Positions 9,468-20,273 of a stretch of DNA of 64,000 bases are shown here, in pieces. The stretch covers positions 63,435 through 127,434 of the forward strand of contig JAFEFC010000011.1 in assembly GCA_018240785.1 (NCBI GenBank), in the 5' to 3' direction. A program made the position numbers and the translations under genes. Each line of letters begins with the position of its first letter. Within the stretch, counting starts at the first letter, position 1. The notes under the pieces are model-generated. The model had not been told where the DNA came from, ran no database searches, and saw only the letters and a program-made list of their open reading frames with translations. The stretch comes from Pseudomonadota bacterium. Lineage in GTDB: Bacteria > Pseudomonadota > Gammaproteobacteria > Burkholderiales > Rhodocyclaceae.

Positions 9468-11987
9468 TCATCGTCCATCGAGAATCCGCTTCGTCACCTC
9501 GAACCACGCAAAGGCGCCAAGGCAAAGCCCGGCGCCCGCCAGCAGAAGATGAGCCGCGGGCCTCGCGAAGGCAAAGAGCGCGCTGACCCCCGGGACCAGC
9601 AGTACCACGGCCAGCAGCACGCCGGTGGCGATTCCGATCCAGCAGAACGCCGCATTCCAGGGCCTGCCCGTGGCGGAATGCCGCGCCCAGGTTCGATTGA
9701 CCTGGATGAGCGCCAGGCTGCTCGCCACCAGCACCGCGAACGCCAGCGCTCGACCCACCTCGTTGGACGCCGACGACGACCGCGCATGGGAATAGGCAAG
9801 AAGCACGATCCCGAGAAGCCCCAGGCCCTGCATGAATCCGCGCAACAACACCTGAGCATCGAACAGCCGTGCATGCGGTGGCCTGGGAGGGCTGCGCATG
9901 GCGTCGGCCTCCAGCGGCTCCGCCTCGAACACGAAGGAGCAGGCAGGATCGATGATCAATTGCAGGAAGAGGATGTGCACCGGCATCAGCATCATCGGCC
10001 ACCCGAGCATGACCGGCACGATCGACACGCCGATGATGGGCAGATGGACCGCCACGACGAACGCGAACGCCTTGCGCAGGTTTGCGAACACGCGCCGGCC
10101 GTAGCGCACCGCCGTCACCAGCGAGGCGAAGTCGTCGTTGAGCAGCACCAGGGAGGCGGCCTCGCGCGCGACGTCGGTGCCGCGCGCGCCCATCGCCACG
10201 CCGATGTGCGCAGCCTTCAGCGCTGGCGCATCGTTGACGCCGTCACCGGTCATCGCGACGATTTCTCCGCGCGCCTGGAAGGCCTGCACCAGGCGAAGCT
10301 TCTGCTCCGGTCTCACCCGGCAGAAGATGCAGCTATCGGACAGGCGAGCGGAAAGGGCGGCATCGCTCAGGGTGTCGATCTCGGCTCCGGTCATGTATTG
10401 CCCGTCCGCCACCAGTCGCGCCTGTCGGGCGATGGAGAGGGCCGTCCTGGGGTGGTCGCCGGTGATCATCACCACACGGATGCCTGCGGCACGGCATTCC
10501 GCGATCGCTTCCGGCACGTCAGGACGCACCGGATCCTCCAGCCCCAGGAGGCCAACGAACTCGAAATCGAAGTCGTGCTGCCCCGATGGAAGTTCTGCCG
10601 CCCGGAAGACGGCACGTGCCACAGCGAGGACGCGCAGCCCCTCGTCGGCCATCCGTTCGACCTCGTCGACTATCAGACCGTGGCTTGCCGGATCGAGATG
10701 GCAGAGGTCGACGATCGCCTCGGGCGCGCCCTTGGCGGCGACCAGCCTGTCCCTCCGGTCGGGCGACTGCCAGACCCGCGACATGGCGAGCATCTCCCGC
10801 GACAGCGGATATTCATCGATCAGTTCCCAATCCGCATGGACGTGCTCGGTGCCTGCCAGATGGCGCTGACTGGCTTCGGCGATGGCGGATTCCATGGGAT
10901 CGAATGCACGCCGGTGGCTGGCCAATGCTGCGTATTCAAGCAGCGAGTGAAACGCCTCAGGCACGCCAGGCGCATGGGCAGCGTCGAGGCTGCGCATTGC
11001 GCCATCGACCCAAAGCTGACGGACGGCCATGCGGTTCATGGTCAGAGTGCCGGTCTTGTCCACGCACAGTACCGTGGTGGCGCCGAGCAGCTCCACAGCC
11101 GGCATGCTTCGCGTCAGTACCCGTTCGCGCGCCAGGCGCCAGGCGCCCAGTCCCAGGAAGATGGTCAGCACCACCGGGAGCTCCTCAGGAAGGATGGCCA
11201 TCGCGAGCGTGAGCCCGGCCAACAGCCCGTGCACCCAGTCCCCATGCGTGAGCCCCCACGCCAGGGCCAATCCGGTCGCCAGGGTCAGGCCGAGAGCGGC
11301 CACGACGGTGACGATGCGCTGCGTTTCCTGCTGGACGGGTGTGCGTTCGATCGAGATCGCCTGCAGCGAGGCGCCGATGCGTCCCAGAGCGCTGCGGTCG
11401 CCGGTCGCCCGAATCACGCCTCGCCCGGTCCCCTGCGTCACCAGGGTGCCCGAGAAGGCGAGGACGCGAGGATCGTCGCTCGCATCATCGGCACTACGGT
11501 CGTGCTGCTTGACGACCGGGGCGGACTCGCCGGTCAGCAGTGACTCGTCGATCGACAGGTTTGCTGCCTCCACCAGGCGCAGGTCGGCCGGCACACGGTC
11601 GCCTTCTGCGAGGAGGACGATGTCGCCGACGACGAGTTCGCGGCCCGCGACGCGGACCGGCTGACCGTCACGAACGACCAGCGCACGCGGGCTGGACAGG
11701 TCGCGCAGGGCCTCGATGGACTTCTCGCTGCGGCGTTTCTGCACGTAGGTGATGACGATGACCACCAGCACGAAGCCCAGCAGCATCAAGGCTTCGTGGC
11801 GATCGCCGAGGACAAGGTAGATGGCCCCGCACGCCACGAGCAGCAGGAACATGGGTTCGAGCACGACGTCCCGCAGGATCCCCCAGGGACCGCGCCGGGT
11901 CGCAGCCGGCAGTTCATTGGGACCATCGCGCTCGAGGCGCTGGCGGGCCTCGACCGCAGTCAGGCCACGCGCGAGATCCGGCTCCAC
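9468..11987 (-). CDS. P-type cation-transporting ATPase (P2-type)
   Basis: Membrane ion pump of 839 residues. All catalytic blocks are present: TGES in the actuator domain (LLTGESAPV), the phosphorylated aspartate in VDKTGTLTMNRM near residue 310, KGAPE in the nucleotide domain, and TGDGVNDAPALKAAHIGVAMG in the hinge (motif split: MTGDGVNDAP). The membrane motif before the P-domain reads ILPEELPVV where calcium pumps have PEGLP. Six C-terminal membrane segments follow. It is of the Ca/Mn-like P2 group, but the transported ion cannot be assigned; lack of an N-terminal CxxC domain argues against a copper or cadmium P1B pump. It begins 9 bp after a broken CDF transporter gene. Confidence 0.9.
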   Translation of the reverse strand: MEPDLARGLTAVEARQRLERDGPNELPAATRRGPWGILRDVVLEPMFLLLVACGAIYLVLGDRHEALMLLGFVLVVIVITYVQKRRSEKSIEALRDLSSPRALVVRDGQPVRVAGRELVVGDIVLLAEGDRVPADLRLVEAANLSIDESLLTGESAPVVKQHDRSADDASDDPRVLAFSGTLVTQGTGRGVIRATGDRSALGRIGASLQAISIERTPVQQETQRIVTVVAALGLTLATGLALAWGLTHGDWVHGLLAGLTLAMAILPEELPVVLTIFLGLGAWRLARERVLTRSMPAVELLGATTVLCVDKTGTLTMNRMAVRQLWVDGAMRSLDAAHAPGVPEAFHSLLEYAALASHRRAFDPMESAIAEASQRHLAGTEHVHADWELIDEYPLSREMLAMSRVWQSPDRRDRLVAAKGAPEAIVDLCHLDPASHGLIVDEVERMADEGLRVLAVARAVFRAAELPSGQHDFDFEFVGLLGLEDPVRPDVPEAIAECRAAGIRVVMITGDHPRTALSIARQARLVADGQYMTGAEIDTLSDAALSARLSDSCIFCRVRPEQKLRLVQAFQARGEIVAMTGDGVNDAPALKAAHIGVAMGARGTDVAREAASLVLLNDDFASLVTAVRYGRRVFANLRKAFAFVVAVHLPIIGVSIVPVMLGWPMMLMPVHILFLQLIIDPACSFVFEAEPLEADAMRSPPRPPHARLFDAQVLLRGFMQGLGLLGIVLLAYSHARSSSASNEVGRALAFAVLVASSLALIQVNRTWARHSATGRPWNAAFCWIGIATGVLLAVVLLVPGVSALFAFARPAAHLLLAGAGLCLGAFAWFEVTKRILDGR

Positions 11988-11996
11988 CGCGAGGCC

Positions 11997-12341
11997 TCAG
12001 CCGGTGGTCATCGGCACGACCGCTGCGTGGTCACGATCGGGCCGCTGCCACGGATCCACGTGCGTCATCACGTTGAGCACGCGATGGCCGTACGGATGGT
12101 CTTCGTCCGCATCCTTGCGGCTGTGGTGGTTGGCGATCAGCACGACGAAGTCGGCGACCAGGTCCGACAGCGAGTGAATGCCGTCGGCCACCAGGCCCTG
12201 GGAGCCGGAGATCAGGCCCGCCGACACCTGCATCGCCGTGAGCCCGAGGTTGGCCACGACGCTCACCGAGGTGCTGCGCCTGACCGCCTCGTCCTTGTCC
12301 GGGCCTTCCCCGTACTCGGTGAAATCTTCGATCGGGTCCAT
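11997..12341 (-). pseudogene. Cation diffusion facilitator with internal in-frame deletion
   Basis: The 114 codons start like a CDF efflux protein: VSVVANLGLTAMQVSAGLIS (first helix) and DGIHSLSDLVADFVVLIAN (the HxxxD metal site in helix 2), up to DEDHPYGHR, the conserved loop after helix 2. Directly after GHR the frame continues with VLNVMTHVDPW, which is the conserved C-terminal cytoplasmic domain ending of CDF proteins. Helices 3-6 and most of the C-terminal domain, roughly 180-200 residues, are therefore missing without loss of frame. A two-helix product could not transport as family members do. It lies in a short operon with the P-type ATPase. Confidence 0.75.
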
Positions 12342-12374
12342 TGGATCCTCCAGTCGCTGGGCGACAACCTCACT

Positions 12375-13695
<1,321 letters not shown>

Positions 13696-13703
<8 letters not shown>

Positions 13704-15549
13704 GGCGTGAGGCGAGCGGAAGCTCGAGAGTGAAAACGGCGCCGCCGTCCGGGTGATTGGCGCCGTGCAGGCTGCCGCCGAAGTCGCGGACGATGCCGGC
13801 AGAGATGACCAGGCCGAGGCCCAGGCCCTCGCCCGCCGGCTTGGTGGTGAAGAAAGGCTCGAACAGACGCGCCCTCGCATCCTCGCTGAGCCCCGGGCCA
13901 TGGTCGCGGACATGCAGCCGCACCATGCCCTCGGCGCACTCCCAGCGCAGCTCGATGCGCGGCTGCGCCTGGTCCGCCATCGCATCCAGGGCATTGCCGA
14001 TCAGGTTCACCAGCACCTGCTCCAGCCGGTTCGCATCGCCCAGCGCCACCGGTTCGTCGGCCGGGCAGCTACGCTCGATTACCGCGCCGCTGCGCCCGAT
14101 GCGCGCCTCGAGCAGGCTCAGCGCGTTGTCCACCGCCTGGCACAGCCGCACCGGTTCCGACTGCCCGCTGGAGCGGCGCGCGAAGTTGCGCAACTGGCCG
14201 GTGATGCGCCCCATGCGGTCGGCTAGCTCGGCGATACGCTCCAGGTTGGCGCGCGCGGTGGCGGCGTCGCCTCGCTCCAGGAAGCGCCCGGCATTGGCCG
14301 ACAGCGTGCGCAAGGCCGCCAGCGGCTGATTCAGCTCGTGCGCGATGCCGGTCGACATCTGGCCGATCACCGCCAGCTTGCCGGCCTGCACCAGCTCGTC
14401 CTGCGCCGCGCGCAGCGTGCACTCGGCACGGATGCGCTCGGCGACTTCGTCCTGCAGTTGCCGGTTGGCGGCCGACAGGTCGAGCGTGCGCTCTTCCACC
14501 TTGCGCTCCAGTTCGTCGTGCGCCTTCTGCAGCGCCTCGCGCGCCGCCAGGCGGTGGCGCAGATGGCGGCGACGCTCGGCGACGATGATGCCGAGCATGC
14601 ACAGACAGGCGGTGCCGATGGCTGCCAGCGCCGCGCGGCTCTGCGCGAGGCTGTCGACCTGCTCGAGCTGCGACAGCACGGTGAGCGTCCACGGCGTGCC
14701 GGGCAAGGGCCGCGACTGCGCGAGAAAGCGCCCGCTGACCGGATAGACGGAAACGGTGGCGGGCCCGTCGGCGGCGATCCGCACCAGCCGCGCGCCGTGG
14801 CCGAAATCCTCGATGTCGCGCAGGCCCAGCGGCTGCAGCGCGCGGCGGTTGTATTGCTGGGTGTGATCGAAGGCCGCCCGCGTCTTGTCGTCGAGCGCGC
14901 GCAAGGTGGTGAACTTCCAGCCGGAGACGGCCGACAGGATGACCACGCCGTTCTCGTCGGCGACGAGCACCGGCGCCTCCACGGTGGACCAGGATTTCTC
15001 GAGCTGCTCGAGGCTGACCTTCACCACCGCCACGCCGAGGACTTCCTGATCGCCCGCCAGAGTCGCCGCGAGGTAGTAGCCGGGATCGCCGCGCGTGGTG
15101 CCGATGCCGAAGAAGCGGCCGTTGCCGACCGCCATCGCATCGCGGAAATATGGCCGGAAGGACAGGTCCTCACCAACGAAGCTGTCGGGCCGCCGCCAGT
15201 TGCTGGCGGCCGCCACCCTGCCCTGCGTATCCATGACGTAGATCGACAAGGTGCCGGCGCGCTCGTTGAGGCGTTCGAGGTAGGTATTGACGCGCGTCAC
15301 CGCCTCCGCGTCGTCGGGCCGGGCGAGCAGGTCAAGCACGCCCTGCTCCAGGCTCAGCGTGCCGGGCAGGAAGGCGTACTTGCCGATCTCGCGCTCGAGG
15401 CTTGCCGCATAAAGGTCGAGCCGATGCAGGCCGGTGGCCTGAAGTTCGGCGACGCCCAGGCGCTGCGCCACGCGATAGGAGGCAAGGCCGCTCAGCCCGA
15501 CCAGGGCAGCACACAGCAGCAACAGGGCCAGGGTGCGTGAGCGGGGCAT
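13696..15549 (-). CDS. dctB: C4-dicarboxylate sensor histidine kinase DctB
   Basis: Membrane sensor of 617 residues. An N-terminal membrane anchor (LALLLLCAALVGLSGLASY) precedes a periplasmic double-Cache-like domain of about 250 residues (SIYVMDTQGRVAAASNW, DLSFRPYFRDAM, FFGIGTTRGDPGYYLAA), then a second membrane segment near 305-325, a coiled-coil linker, the HisKA box with His404 (GIAHELNQPLAALRT) and the ATPase motifs VRDHGPGLSEDAR and GLGLGLVISAGIV. This is the DctB architecture; it senses succinate, fumarate or malate and phosphorylates DctD. Overlapping stop/start with dctD shows a two-gene operon. Confidence 0.92.
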
Positions 15550-15597
15550 GAGGCGCGTTCCGGGCGGCGACGGCGGTAGTCGATGGTAGCAGCCGCG

Positions 15598-16353
15598 TCA
15601 GCCGGCGAGGTCGGCAAGCTGCTTGACGATGAGCACGATCACCACGCCGAGGAAGGCCTTGCGGATGAAGCCGGCACCATGCTTGAGCGCCAGGTGGGTG
15701 CCGAGGTAGGAGCCCGCGAGGTTGCACACCGCCATCACCAGCCCGATCTGCCACAGGATGGGGCCGTGGCTGGCGAAAAAGACGATCGCCGACAGGTTGG
15801 TGGCGAAATTGATCACCTTGGCGCTGGCCGAGCCCTGCACGAAGTCCATGCCGAACAGCCGGACGAAGCCGAAGATCAGGAAGCTGCCGGTGCCGGGACC
15901 GAAGAAGCCGTCGTAGAGGCCGATCACGCCGCCGAAGAGCGCGGTCTTCCAGCGGTCGCCCTCGGTCACCGCGCGCGTCACGCGGTGGCCGAAGTCCTTC
16001 TTCATGAAGGTGTAGATGGCGACGGCGACCATCAGCACCACCACCAGCGGCCGCATGGTCTCGCGCGGCAGCCAGGCCACCAGCGCCGCGCCGCCCCAGG
16101 CGCCGAGCAGCGCGGCCAAGGTGGCCGGCAGCACGATCGCCCACGGAATGCGCACGCTGCGCGCATAGCGCCACAGCGCCGCACCGGTGCCGGCGATGCT
16201 GGACACCTTGTTGGTGCCGAACAGCGTCGGGATGGCAGTCTGCGGAAACTGCGACAGCAGCACCGGGATCTGGATCAGGCCGCCGCCGCCCACCACGGCG
16301 TCGACCATGCCGGCGAAGAAGGCTGCGGGAGCGAGGATGTACCAGTCGATCAT
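15598..16353 (-). CDS. TauE/SafE family membrane transporter
   Basis: A 251-residue membrane protein with about seven to eight helices, starting IDWYILAPAAFFAGMVDAVVGGGGLIQIPVLL; the glycine-rich DAVVGGGGLIQIP segment and the second-half GLYDGFFGPGTGSFLIFGFV are the paired signature motifs of the TauE/SafE family. Members are proposed exporters of sulfite, sulfoacetate or related anions. It sits between dctB and dctA on the same strand. Its position suggests co-occurrence with dicarboxylate uptake, but it is not necessarily in the sigma-54 operon because a strong hairpin separates it from dctA. Confidence 0.88.
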   Translation of the reverse strand: MIDWYILAPAAFFAGMVDAVVGGGGLIQIPVLLSQFPQTAIPTLFGTNKVSSIAGTGAALWRYARSVRIPWAIVLPATLAALLGAWGGAALVAWLPRETMRPLVVVLMVAVAIYTFMKKDFGHRVTRAVTEGDRWKTALFGGVIGLYDGFFGPGTGSFLIFGFVRLFGMDFVQGSASAKVINFATNLSAIVFFASHGPILWQIGLVMAVCNLAGSYLGTHLALKHGAGFIRKAFLGVVIVLIVKQLADLAG

Positions 16354-16381
16354 CTTTCGGTCTTGAATCGGTCAACGGCAA

Positions 16382-16404
16382 GGCCCGGTGCCAGGCACCG
16401 GGCC
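16382..16404 (-). terminator. Hairpin terminator after dctA
   Basis: An 11-bp perfect stem, GGCCCGGTGCC and GGCACCGGGCC, around a single-base centre, 50 bp past the dctA stop. There is no strong T-run, so it may act as a Rho-assisted or 3'-end stabilising hairpin. It separates dctA from the TauE/SafE gene. Confidence 0.6.
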
Positions 16405-16453
16405 GCAAGGGGGTTCCGACTCACGAGCGGGCCGGAACCGGATCGGATCAGCG

Positions 16454-17752
16454 TCAGGCCGCCTGGGGCATGAGCTCCCCGGGAGCGGGCATGGCGTCTT
16501 CGGTCTCGGCGAGCGCGGGATCCACCGGCTCGATCGCGCCCTCCCACTTTGCCACGACCGCGGTGGCGATCGCATTGCCCATCACGTTGGTGACGGTGCG
16601 GCCCATGTCGAGGAAGTGGTCGATGCCCAGCACCAGCAGCACGCCGGCCTCCGGCAGGCCGAACATCGGCAGCACCGCCGCGACCACCACCAGCGACGAA
16701 CGCGGCACCCCGGCAATACCCTTGCTCGACACCATCAGCACCAGCAGCATGGTGATCTGGCTCGTCAGCGACATCTCGATGCCGTAGGCCTGGGCCACGA
16801 ACAGCGCCGCGAACGAGGTGTAGATCATCGAGCCGTCGAGGTTGAAGGAGTAGCCCAGCGGCAGCACGAACCCGGTGACGCGGTTGCTGATGCCGAACTT
16901 CTCGAGCTGCTCCATCAGCTTCGGGTAGGCCGATTCGCTGCTCGCGGTCGAGAAGCCGATCAGCATCGGATTGCGCACCAGCTTGATCAGGCTGAACACC
17001 TCTCGCCCCAGCACCAGGTAACCGGCCAGGATCAGCACCGTCCACAACACGGCCAGCGCCAGGTAGAAGCTCAGCATGAACTTGCCGAACACCGCCAGCA
17101 TGCCCACACCCTGCGTGGTGATCGCGCCGGCGACCGCCGCGAAAACGCCCACCGGAGCAAAGCGCATCACGTAGTCGGTGACCTTGAGCATCACATGCAC
17201 GATGTCATCCATCGTACCCACCAGCGAACGTGCCGTCTGGTTGTGCAGGTGGCCCAGCGCGAGGCCGAAGAACACCGCGAACACCAGGATCTGCAGGATG
17301 GAATTGCTCGCCATCGACTCGACGATGCTCTTCGGGAAGACGTGGGTGACGAATTCCTTCAGGTTGAGCGCGCTGGTCTTCAGGTTGGTCGCGGTGCCCA
17401 CCTCCGGCAGCGCCACCCCGAGCGCGCTGCCCGGATGCAGCAGGTTGGCGCAGATGAGGCCGATCGTCAGCGACACCAGCGAGGCGCCGATGAACCACCC
17501 CAGCGCGCGGCCGCCGATGCGGCCCACCGTCTTCGAATCTCCCATGTTCGCCAGGCCCGCGACCAGGGTCGCAAATACCAGCGGCGCGATGACCATCTTG
17601 ATCATGCGCAGGAAGATGTCGGTGAGCATGCCGAAATAGCCGGCGATCTCCTTCGCCATTTCCGGGCTCGCCATGGTGTTGCAGGCATAGCCGACGACGA
17701 CGCCCAGCGCCATCGCGACCAGGATCCAGGTCGTCAAACGGTTCATCTTCAT
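16454..17752 (-). CDS. dctA: C4-dicarboxylate:cation symporter DctA
   Basis: Inner-membrane uptake carrier for succinate, fumarate, malate and aspartate (DAACS family), 432 residues. Key motifs: MVIAPLVFATLVAG in the early membrane region, SSKGIAGVPRSSLVV (re-entrant loop HP2 region with the serine-rich start) and NLDGSMIYTSFAALFVAQ, and FLDMGRTVTNVMGNAIATAVV (substrate site NMDGT-like and DxxRTxxNxxGD-like). The frame stays open far upstream, but MKMNRLTTWIL with a preceding GAGAGGAA marks the true start. It follows aspA by 38 bp and is probably cotranscribed from the sigma-54 promoter. Confidence 0.95.
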   Translation of the reverse strand: MKMNRLTTWILVAMALGVVVGYACNTMASPEMAKEIAGYFGMLTDIFLRMIKMVIAPLVFATLVAGLANMGDSKTVGRIGGRALGWFIGASLVSLTIGLICANLLHPGSALGVALPEVGTATNLKTSALNLKEFVTHVFPKSIVESMASNSILQILVFAVFFGLALGHLHNQTARSLVGTMDDIVHVMLKVTDYVMRFAPVGVFAAVAGAITTQGVGMLAVFGKFMLSFYLALAVLWTVLILAGYLVLGREVFSLIKLVRNPMLIGFSTASSESAYPKLMEQLEKFGISNRVTGFVLPLGYSFNLDGSMIYTSFAALFVAQAYGIEMSLTSQITMLLVLMVSSKGIAGVPRSSLVVVAAVLPMFGLPEAGVLLVLGIDHFLDMGRTVTNVMGNAIATAVVAKWEGAIEPVDPALAETEDAMPAPGELMPQAA

Positions 17753-17790
17753 ATCGTGTTCCTCTCGATCTCGTCCGTCGCCGGATGGCA

Positions 17791-19209
17791 TCAGGCCTTG
17801 GCGGGAATCATCTGCGGGCGCGTCAGCACCTCGGGGCGCAGCACGTCGGCGAGCTGGTCGGCGCTCATCAGGCCCCGATCGAGCACGATCTCGGCAACAC
17901 CGCGACCGCTGCGGAAGGCTTCGGCGGCGACTTCGGTGGCGTTGGCGTAGCCGATGTAGGGGTTCAGCGCGGTGACGATGCCGATCGAGCGCTCGACCGT
18001 GGCGCGCAGCAGGTCGCGGTTGGCGGTGATGCCGCTGACGCAGTGGTCGGCCAGCACGCGGCAGCCGTTGGAGAGGTGCAGCACGCTCTTGAACAGGCTG
18101 TGGGCAATGATGGGCTCGAAGGCGTTCAACTGCAGTTGCCCGGCTTCGGCGGCGAAGCTCACCGTGAGGTCGTTGCCGATGATCTCGAAGGCGATCTGGT
18201 TCACCACCTCGGGGATCACCGGATTCACCTTGCCCGGCATGATGGAGGAACCGGCCTGGCGCGCCGGCAGGTTGATCTCGCCCAGACCGGCGCGCGGCCC
18301 GGACGACAGCAGGCGCAGGTCGTTGCACACCTTGGAGAGCTTCACCGCGACGCGCTTGAGCACGCCCGACAACTGCACGAAGGAGCCGCAATCCTGCGTC
18401 GCCTCGATCAGGTTCGGCGATGTGACGACCGGCACGCCGCTGATCTCGGCGAGGCGGCGGCACACCAGCGGCGCGTACTCCGGATGCGCATTGATGCCGG
18501 TGCCGATCGCGGTGGCGCCGAGGTTGATCTCGCGGATCAGCAGCGCGGCTTCCTTCAGGCGCTCCTCGTCCTCGCCCAGCATCACCGCATAGGTCGAGAA
18601 CTCCTGGCCGAGCGTCATCGGCACCGCGTCCTGCAATTGCGTGCGGCCCATCTTCAGCACGTCGGCGAACTCGTCCGCCTTGCGCTCGAAGGCCTTGCGC
18701 AGGTAGGCCATCGCATCCACCAGGCGGAAGATGCCGACATAGGTCGCGAGCTTCAACGCTGTCGGATAGACGTCGTTGGTCGACTGGCTCATGTTCACAT
18801 GCTCGTTGGGGTGCAGATGCACATATTCGCCACGCGCATGGCCCATCAACTCGAGCGCGCGGTTGGCGATGACCTCGTTGGCGTTCATGTTGGTGGAGGT
18901 GCCCGCCCCGCCCTGGATCACGTCGACGACGAATTGCTCGTGCCAGCGCCCGTCGATGACCTCGCGGCAGGCGGCGGCGATGGCCTCGCAGCGGCGCGCA
19001 TCGAGCAGGCCGAGCTGGCGGTTGGCTTCGGCGGCGGCCTTCTTGATCTGCGCCAGCGCGCGGATCAGGTCGGGATAGGCGGCGATGGTGATGCCGGTGA
19101 TCGGGAAGTTCTCGCAGGCGCGCAGCGTATGCACGCCGTAGTAAGCCGCAGCCGGCACCTCGCGGTCGCCAAGCAGGTCGTGTTCGATGCGAACGGGCAG
19201 TGAATCCAT
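17791..19209 (-). CDS. aspA: Aspartate ammonia-lyase
   Basis: Cytoplasmic lyase of the fumarase-II/aspartase superfamily (472 residues) that converts aspartate to fumarate and ammonia. The superfamily signature GSSIMPGKVNPV lies near residues 320-331; GGAGTSTNMNANEV and QSTNDVYPTALK are the other two conserved regions. The C-terminal regions and pairing with a C4-dicarboxylate carrier favour aspartase over fumarase C, and a class I fumarase is encoded elsewhere in the window. A consensus sigma-54 promoter is 55 bp upstream; aspA is thus the first gene of a DctBD-controlled aspA-dctA operon. Confidence 0.93.
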   Translation of the reverse strand: MDSLPVRIEHDLLGDREVPAAAYYGVHTLRACENFPITGITIAAYPDLIRALAQIKKAAAEANRQLGLLDARRCEAIAAACREVIDGRWHEQFVVDVIQGGAGTSTNMNANEVIANRALELMGHARGEYVHLHPNEHVNMSQSTNDVYPTALKLATYVGIFRLVDAMAYLRKAFERKADEFADVLKMGRTQLQDAVPMTLGQEFSTYAVMLGEDEERLKEAALLIREINLGATAIGTGINAHPEYAPLVCRRLAEISGVPVVTSPNLIEATQDCGSFVQLSGVLKRVAVKLSKVCNDLRLLSSGPRAGLGEINLPARQAGSSIMPGKVNPVIPEVVNQIAFEIIGNDLTVSFAAEAGQLQLNAFEPIIAHSLFKSVLHLSNGCRVLADHCVSGITANRDLLRATVERSIGIVTALNPYIGYANATEVAAEAFRSGRGVAEIVLDRGLMSADQLADVLRPEVLTRPQMIPAKA

Positions 19210-19263
19210 GTCTGTCTCCTTTGGTTTGAGGCTCGCCGCGAGTCGGGAAGAGCTGCCTTCTTA

Positions 19264-19280
19264 TTGCACATCGCGTGCCA
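19264..19280 (-). promoter_or_regulatory. Sigma-54 promoter of aspA-dctA
   Basis: The minus strand reads TGGCACG-CGAT-GTGCAA, an almost perfect -24/-12 element with GG and GC separated by exactly 10 bp. Transcription would start about 45 bp before the aspA ATG. Directional agreement with aspA-dctA and the neighbouring dctBD genes makes DctD the likely activator; its upstream sites should lie between about 19300 and 19450. Confidence 0.88.
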
Positions 19281-19362
19281 GCAGGAGACGATTTCAAGTC
19301 ACTGTTTTATCGCAAGAAAAAACTTTCGGATGAGCGCGTTCGACGAGAACCCGAACAGGCAG

Positions 19363-19400
19363 CCCTGCCGGCCGTCCGGATTTCCGAACGGCCGGCAGGG
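19363..19400. other. Long inverted repeat upstream of the sigma-54 promoter
   Basis: CCCTGCCGGCCGT (19363-19375) and ACGGCCGGCAGGG (19388-19400) form a perfect 13-bp stem, and the 12-nt centre can pair further. It lies about 85-120 bp upstream of the -24 box. No T-run follows on either strand. It could be the terminator of the plus side, a structural element, or an operator for an enhancer-binding protein. Confidence 0.5.
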
Positions 19401-19528
19401 TCGATGAGTGACGTCACGCATCCCCGCGAGCCGCTGCAGGGTGTGGAAGGGACTCAATCCGGCATCGTGCCAAGTGTCGCCGATGAGCCGACGCTCACGC
19501 GGGACCGGGAATCAGCGCTGTCGGCGAA

Positions 19529-20095
19529 TCATGCCCGACCGGTGCTCTCGCCACGCGTCACGCCGCCGGCGATCAGGTGGGCGACGCGCAGCGGCTCGGG
19601 AATCCGGCTGTGGCGAATCAGGGGCGTCAGCAGGCCAGCCGCTTCGGCCAACGAAACGCCGGCGCGTTGCACGAACAGCGGGCCGATGGCCTCGATCGGA
19701 CCGGCGGCCTCGATCAGCCGCCACTTGCGCGCGCCGCCGCGCACATGTCCGAGCAGCGCGCGGCGTACCGCATCGAGATCAGGCGGCTGGCGCAGCACGA
19801 CCAGCACCGGCATACCGAGCGACGCATGCAGCGCCGGCAGGTCGACGACGTTGAAGCCGGCGAAGGTGATGCCCTGCAGCAGCACCGCATGAAGCTGGGG
19901 AAAGAAGCGCGAGCGGCGCACGAGCTCGACGATCACCCGGGTCGCATTGGCACCGTCGCGCCGCAGCTTGCCGGACAGCACGCCGTCCAGCCGGTCGCCG
20001 GAAAACACCGCCCCGACCACCATCACGTCGCCGCGGTGGCTGCGCTCGAAGGGTGCATCGTCGAAGGCGACGACGTGATGGATGTGGCGCGGCAT
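19529..20095 (-). CDS. DUF99 family protein (endonuclease V-like fold)
   Basis: A 188-residue protein with the full set of DUF99 signatures: VVAFDDAPF at the N-terminus (conserved Asp pair), VMVVGAVFSGDRLDGVL, DGANAT, LLQGITFAGFNVVD in the middle and IPEPLRVAHLIAGG at the end. DUF99 proteins are best known from archaea and share a fold with endonuclease V; a role in nucleic-acid repair is suspected but I know of no firm function. The longer upstream frame is ignored because MPRHIHHVVAFDD fits the family start. It stands alone between the dct cluster and a toxin-antitoxin pair. Confidence 0.83.
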   Translation of the reverse strand: MPRHIHHVVAFDDAPFERSHRGDVMVVGAVFSGDRLDGVLSGKLRRDGANATRVIVELVRRSRFFPQLHAVLLQGITFAGFNVVDLPALHASLGMPVLVVLRQPPDLDAVRRALLGHVRGGARKWRLIEAAGPIEAIGPLFVQRAGVSLAEAAGLLTPLIRHSRIPEPLRVAHLIAGGVTRGESTGRA

Positions 20096-20273
20096 GTCGG
20101 CCCTCACCCGCTTCCGCGGTTGTCTGGAGTCGGCGTGCCGGGAGCATACGACGATGCGTCGGCGGCAGCTCGTATCCCTTGCGACCGCATCCGACGGCGT
20201 GTCGCTCACTGAGCGGTTGGCGATCGACGACGAAGCGCTGGCCGGCGTCCCGCTCGACAACCTGCGGCAGGGA

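Noticed and set aside
9549-11543. Open frame of 664 codons on the plus strand
   Set aside because: Antisense to the P-type ATPase, no ribosome-binding site or motif.
16454-19297. One 947-codon frame including dctA
   Set aside because: The first 500 codons are the off-frame shadow of aspA; the true dctA starts at 17752 with its own ribosome-binding site.
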